NCBI RefSeq assembly: GCF_000176175.1 | Contig: NZ_ACZP01000018.1 | Span: 124,001 to 188,000, forward strand | DNA: 64,000 nucleotides | Reading direction: 5' to 3' | From: Vibrio furnissii CIP 102972 | GTDB lineage: Bacteria; Pseudomonadota; Gammaproteobacteria; Enterobacterales; Vibrionaceae | Shown: piece by piece, positions 61,412 through 64,000 of the stretch | How positions within the stretch are numbered: the first letter of the stretch is position 1 | How the letters are laid out: every line of letters starts with the position of its first letter | The notes under the pieces: generated by a model | The model's database searches: none | Seen by the model: only the letters and a program-made list of their open reading frames with translations | What the model was told of the DNA's origin: nothing | Program-made: the position numbers and the translations under genes

Positions 61412-61723
61412 ATGCAGAACCAACGTATCCGTATCCGCCTAAAAGCATTCGATTACAAACTGATCGACGCTTCTACCGCGGAAATCGTTGAAACAGCTAA
61501 GCGCACTGGCGCACAGGTTCGTGGTCCAATCCCACTGCCAACTCGTAAAGAGCGTTTCACAGTTCTTATCTCTCCACACGTTAACAAAGATGCTCGTGAC
61601 CAGTACGAAATCCGTACTCACAAACGTCTAATCGACATCGTTGAGCCAACAGACAAAACTGTTGATGCTCTGATGCGTCTAGACCTTGCTGCGGGCGTTG
61701 ACGTACAAATTAGCCTAGGTTAA
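61412..61723 (+). CDS. rpsJ: 30S ribosomal protein S10
   Basis: S10 is part of the 30S head and, as NusE, also binds NusB/NusG in antitermination. The 103-residue protein begins [19 protein letters not shown] and has the [24 protein letters not shown] core. The start has TTGGAG upstream. First gene of the S10 operon. Confidence 0.98.
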
Positions 61724-61737
61724 GGGAGATTAGAAGA

Positions 61738-62367
61738 ATGATTGGTCTAATCGGTCGTAAAGTGGGCATGACCCGCGTATTTACTGAAGACGGCGTTTCT
61801 ATTCCAGTAACTGTTGTTGAAGTTGAAGCAAACCGCGTTTCTCAAGTGAAAACTCTTGAAACTGACGGCTACGCTGCAATCCAGGTAACTGCTGGTTCTA
61901 AGAAAGCTAACCGTGTAAACAAAGCTGAAGCAGGTCACTTTGCTAAAGCTGGCGTTGAAGCTGGTCGCGGTCTTTGGGAATTCCGTTTGGAAAACGGTGA
62001 AGAGTTTGAAGTTGGTTCAGAACTGACTGTTGAACTGTTCAACGAAACTAAGAAAGTAGACGTTACTGGTACATCGAAGGGTAAAGGTTTCCAAGGCGCT
62101 GTTAAGCGTTGGAACTTCCGTACTCAAGATATGACTCACGGTAACTCATTGTCTCACCGTGCTCCTGGTTCTATCGGTCAATGTCAGACTCCAGGCCGCG
62201 TGTTTAAAGGCAAGAAGATGGCAGGTCACATGGGTGCTGAGCGTGTAACGACTCAAAACCTAGAGATCGTACGTGTTGACGCTGAGCGCAATCTGCTTCT
62301 GATTAAAGGTGCAGTCCCTGGCGCAACTGGCGGTAACGTGATCGTTAAACCAGCTGTTAAAGCATAA
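61738..62367 (+). CDS. rplC: 50S ribosomal protein L3
   Basis: L3 nucleates 50S assembly near the peptidyl-transferase centre. The 209-residue protein starts MIGLIGRKVGMTRVFTEDG and has the central loop segment SLSHRAPGSIGQCQTPGRVFKGKKMAGH (as adjoining motifs), with the conserved Gln that is methylated in E. coli. It follows rpsJ by 14 bases. Confidence 0.98.
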   Translation: MIGLIGRKVGMTRVFTEDGVSIPVTVVEVEANRVSQVKTLETDGYAAIQVTAGSKKANRVNKAEAGHFAKAGVEAGRGLWEFRLENGEEFEVGSELTVELFNETKKVDVTGTSKGKGFQGAVKRWNFRTQDMTHGNSLSHRAPGSIGQCQTPGRVFKGKKMAGHMGAERVTTQNLEIVRVDAERNLLLIKGAVPGATGGNVIVKPAVKA

Positions 62368-62383
62368 CGTCTAGGAGTAAGTA

Positions 62384-62986
62384 ATGGAATTGATGGTTAA
62401 AGGTGCTAACGCACTAACTGTTTCCGAAACTACTTTCGGACGTGAGTTCAACGAAGCTCTTGTACACCAAGTAGTTGTTGCGTACGCAGCAGGTGCTCGT
62501 CAAGGTACTCGTGCTCAAAAGACACGTTCAGAAGTTTCTGGCGGTGGCGCTAAGCCATGGCGTCAAAAAGGTACTGGCCGTGCACGTGCTGGTACAATTC
62601 GTAGCCCAATCTGGCGTACAGGTGGTGTTACTTTTGCTGCGAAACCACAAGATCACAGCCAAAAAGTAAACAAGAAAATGTACCGCGGTGCTATGAAGAG
62701 CATTCTGTCTGAGCTAGTTCGTCAAGAGCGTCTAATCGTTGTTGAAGAATTCTCAGTTGAAGCACCAAAAACTAAAGAGCTAGTAGCTAAGCTTAAAGAA
62801 CTTGAGCTTAACGATGTACTAATCGTTACTGGCGAAGTAGACGAGAATCTATTCTTAGCTGCTCGTAACCTGTACAAAGTTGACGTGCGTGACGTTTCTG
62901 GTATCGACCCAGTAAGCCTAATCGCATTTGACAAGGTTCTTATGACTGCTGCTGCAGTTAAGCAAGTTGAGGAGATGCTGGCATGA
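62384..62986 (+). CDS. rplD: 50S ribosomal protein L4
   Basis: L4 lines the peptide exit tunnel and is the autogenous repressor of the S10 operon. The 200-residue protein has the SETTFGREFNEALVHQVV start and the tunnel loop KPWRQKGTGRAR. A run of AGGAGTAAGT precedes the ATG. Its end overlaps rplW by four bases. Confidence 0.98.
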   Translation: MELMVKGANALTVSETTFGREFNEALVHQVVVAYAAGARQGTRAQKTRSEVSGGGAKPWRQKGTGRARAGTIRSPIWRTGGVTFAAKPQDHSQKVNKKMYRGAMKSILSELVRQERLIVVEEFSVEAPKTKELVAKLKELELNDVLIVTGEVDENLFLAARNLYKVDVRDVSGIDPVSLIAFDKVLMTAAAVKQVEEMLA

Positions 62987-63285
62987 TCCGTGAAGAGCGT
63001 CTACTAAAAGTTCTACGTGCACCGCACATCTCTGAAAAAGCAACTATGGCTGCAGAGAAAGCGAACACTATCGTTTTCAAAGTAGCACAAGATGCAACTA
63101 AGAAAGAGATCAAAGCAGCTGTAGAAAAGCTATTTGAAGTTGAAGTTAAGTCTGTAAATACTCTTATCATTAAGGGTAAGACCAAGCGTCAAGGTCTACG
63201 CCAAGGCCGTCGTTCAGACGTGAAGAAAGCGTACGTAACTTTGAAAGAAGGTCAAGATCTTGACTTTGTTGGCGGCGCGGAATAA
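62983..63285 (+). CDS. rplW: 50S ribosomal protein L23
   Basis: L23 sits at the tunnel exit and docks trigger factor and SRP. The 100-residue protein starts MIREERLLKVLRAPHISEKA and has the TKRQGLRQGRRSDVKKAYV tail segment. Its ATG overlaps the rplD stop (ATGA). Confidence 0.98.
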   Translation: MIREERLLKVLRAPHISEKATMAAEKANTIVFKVAQDATKKEIKAAVEKLFEVEVKSVNTLIIKGKTKRQGLRQGRRSDVKKAYVTLKEGQDLDFVGGAE

Positions 63286-63301
63286 CAGGAGTAGTTGAAA
63301 A

Positions 63302-64000
63302 ATGGCTATTGTTAAATGTAAGCCGACTTCGGCTGGTCGTCGTCACGTAGTTAAAGTTGTTAACGCTGACCTACACAAAGGTAAGCCTTACGCACCACTT
63401 CTAGAGAAAAACTCTAAGAATGGCGGTCGTAACAACAACGGTCGTATCACTGTACGTCACATCGGTGGTGGTCACAAACAACACTACCGTGTAATCGACT
63501 TTAAACGCACTAAAGACGGCGTTCCAGCGAAAGTTGAGCGTCTAGAATACGATCCAAACCGTAGCGCAAACATTGCTCTAGTTCTGTACGCAGACGGTGA
63601 GCGTCGTTACATCATTGCACCAAAAGGTATGCAAGCTGGTGACGTTATCCAATCTGGTGTTGATGCACCGATCAAAGCGGGTAACACTCTACCAATGCGC
63701 AATATCCCAGTGGGTTCTACTGTTCACTGTGTTGAACTGACTCCTGGTAAAGGTGCACAGCTAGCTCGTTCTGCGGGTGCATATGCTCAAATCGTTGCTC
63801 GCGACGGTTCATATGTAACTATCCGCCTACGTTCTGGTGAGATGCGTAAAGTATTGTCTGAAGGCCGTGCAACAATCGGTGAAGTAGGCAACGCTGAACA
63901 CATGCTACGTGAACTGGGTAAAGCAGGTGCAAGCCGCTGGCGCGGTGTTCGTCCAACCGTTCGCGGTGTGGTAATGAACCCGGTTGACCACCCACACGGT
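63302..64000 (+). CDS. rplB: 50S ribosomal protein L2 (partial, C-terminus beyond window)
   Basis: L2 binds 23S rRNA domain IV and is needed for subunit joining. The frame is open from the ATG at 63302 to the window end, giving 233 of about 274 residues. It starts MAIVKCKPTSAGRRHVVKV and reaches the VVMNPVDHPHG segment that contains the conserved histidine near the peptidyl-transferase centre. AGGAGTAG precedes the ATG. It starts 16 bases after rplW. Confidence 0.97.
   Translation, partial: MAIVKCKPTSAGRRHVVKVVNADLHKGKPYAPLLEKNSKNGGRNNNGRITVRHIGGGHKQHYRVIDFKRTKDGVPAKVERLEYDPNRSANIALVLYADGERRYIIAPKGMQAGDVIQSGVDAPIKAGNTLPMRNIPVGSTVHCVELTPGKGAQLARSAGAYAQIVARDGSYVTIRLRSGEMRKVLSEGRATIGEVGNAEHMLRELGKAGASRWRGVRPTVRGVVMNPVDHPHG

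Noticed and set aside
1..64000. Mobile elements, prophage, CRISPR, tRNA or rRNA genes
   Set aside because: No transposase, integrase, direct-repeat array, tRNA cloverleaf or rRNA segment was recognised; the gene order is that of conserved Vibrio backbone.

Overview
The window is a gene-dense stretch of a Vibrio main chromosome. The sequence supports this through aphA (PadR-type quorum-sensing regulator), the MotX protein of the sodium-driven polar flagellum, an argH-argA fusion of the marine gammaproteobacterial type, a peroxiredoxin-glutaredoxin hybrid divergent from oxyR, and a gene order that I recall as closely matching the large chromosome of V. cholerae between frd and the S10 ribosomal operon. 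I cannot assign the species from sequence alone; a member of the fluvialis/furnissii/cholerae part of the genus is an inference. I found no tRNA, rRNA, CRISPR array, insertion sequence, integrase or phage gene: this is core backbone, not an accessory island.

Layout. 1-2.6 kb: fumarate reductase frdABC on the minus strand (frdC cut by the window edge). 2.9-7.2 kb: epmA, a YibN-type rhodanese protein, secB, gpsA, cysE. 7.3-11 kb: aphA and ppc on the minus strand. 11-17.6 kb: arginine biosynthesis, with argE divergent from argC-argB-argG-argH(A). 17.8-20 kb: a DUF3624 protein, the peroxiredoxin-glutaredoxin hybrid and oxyR. 20-30.5 kb: mrcA (PBP1A) divergent from pilMNOPQ, then aroK, aroB and damX. 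30.5-34 kb: dam, rpe, gph, trpS. 34.4-37 kb: a secreted Xds/ExeM-type nuclease. 37.3-43.1 kb: pabA, then the arginine succinyltransferase genes astC/argD, astA and astD with a DUF1338 gene. 43.2-52.3 kb: crp, prkB, yheU, yheT, a TIGR02444 gene and yheS on the minus strand, then kefG, kefB, yheV and slyD on the plus strand. 52.5-61 kb: isoaspartyl peptidase, purA, motX, a DUF3413/sulfatase membrane protein, rnr and rlmB. 61-64 kb: the start of the S10 operon (rpsJ, rplC, rplD, rplW, partial rplB).

How the genes work together. The arginine biosynthetic genes and the catabolic ast genes sit on the same chromosome arm and both carry candidate ArgR operators; the two best ones are pairs of 18-bp boxes spaced by exactly 3 bp. 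Envelope and type IV pilus functions (PBP1A, PilMNOPQ, DamX with a SPOR domain) neighbour the shikimate genes, as in other gammaproteobacteria. The aphA upstream region has a 16/22 match to the LuxR/HapR consensus and a perfect 6-6-6 palindrome, consistent with the reciprocal AphA/HapR quorum-sensing circuit.

No wholly new system stands out. The most useful leads are regulatory DNA (aphA, purA, dam, motX and arg promoters), a DUF3413 sulfatase homologue that keeps metal-ligand residues which, from memory, E. coli YejM/PbgA lacks, a DUF1338 enzyme next to the ast genes, PrkB beside crp, and a possible argH 3'UTR-derived small RNA.
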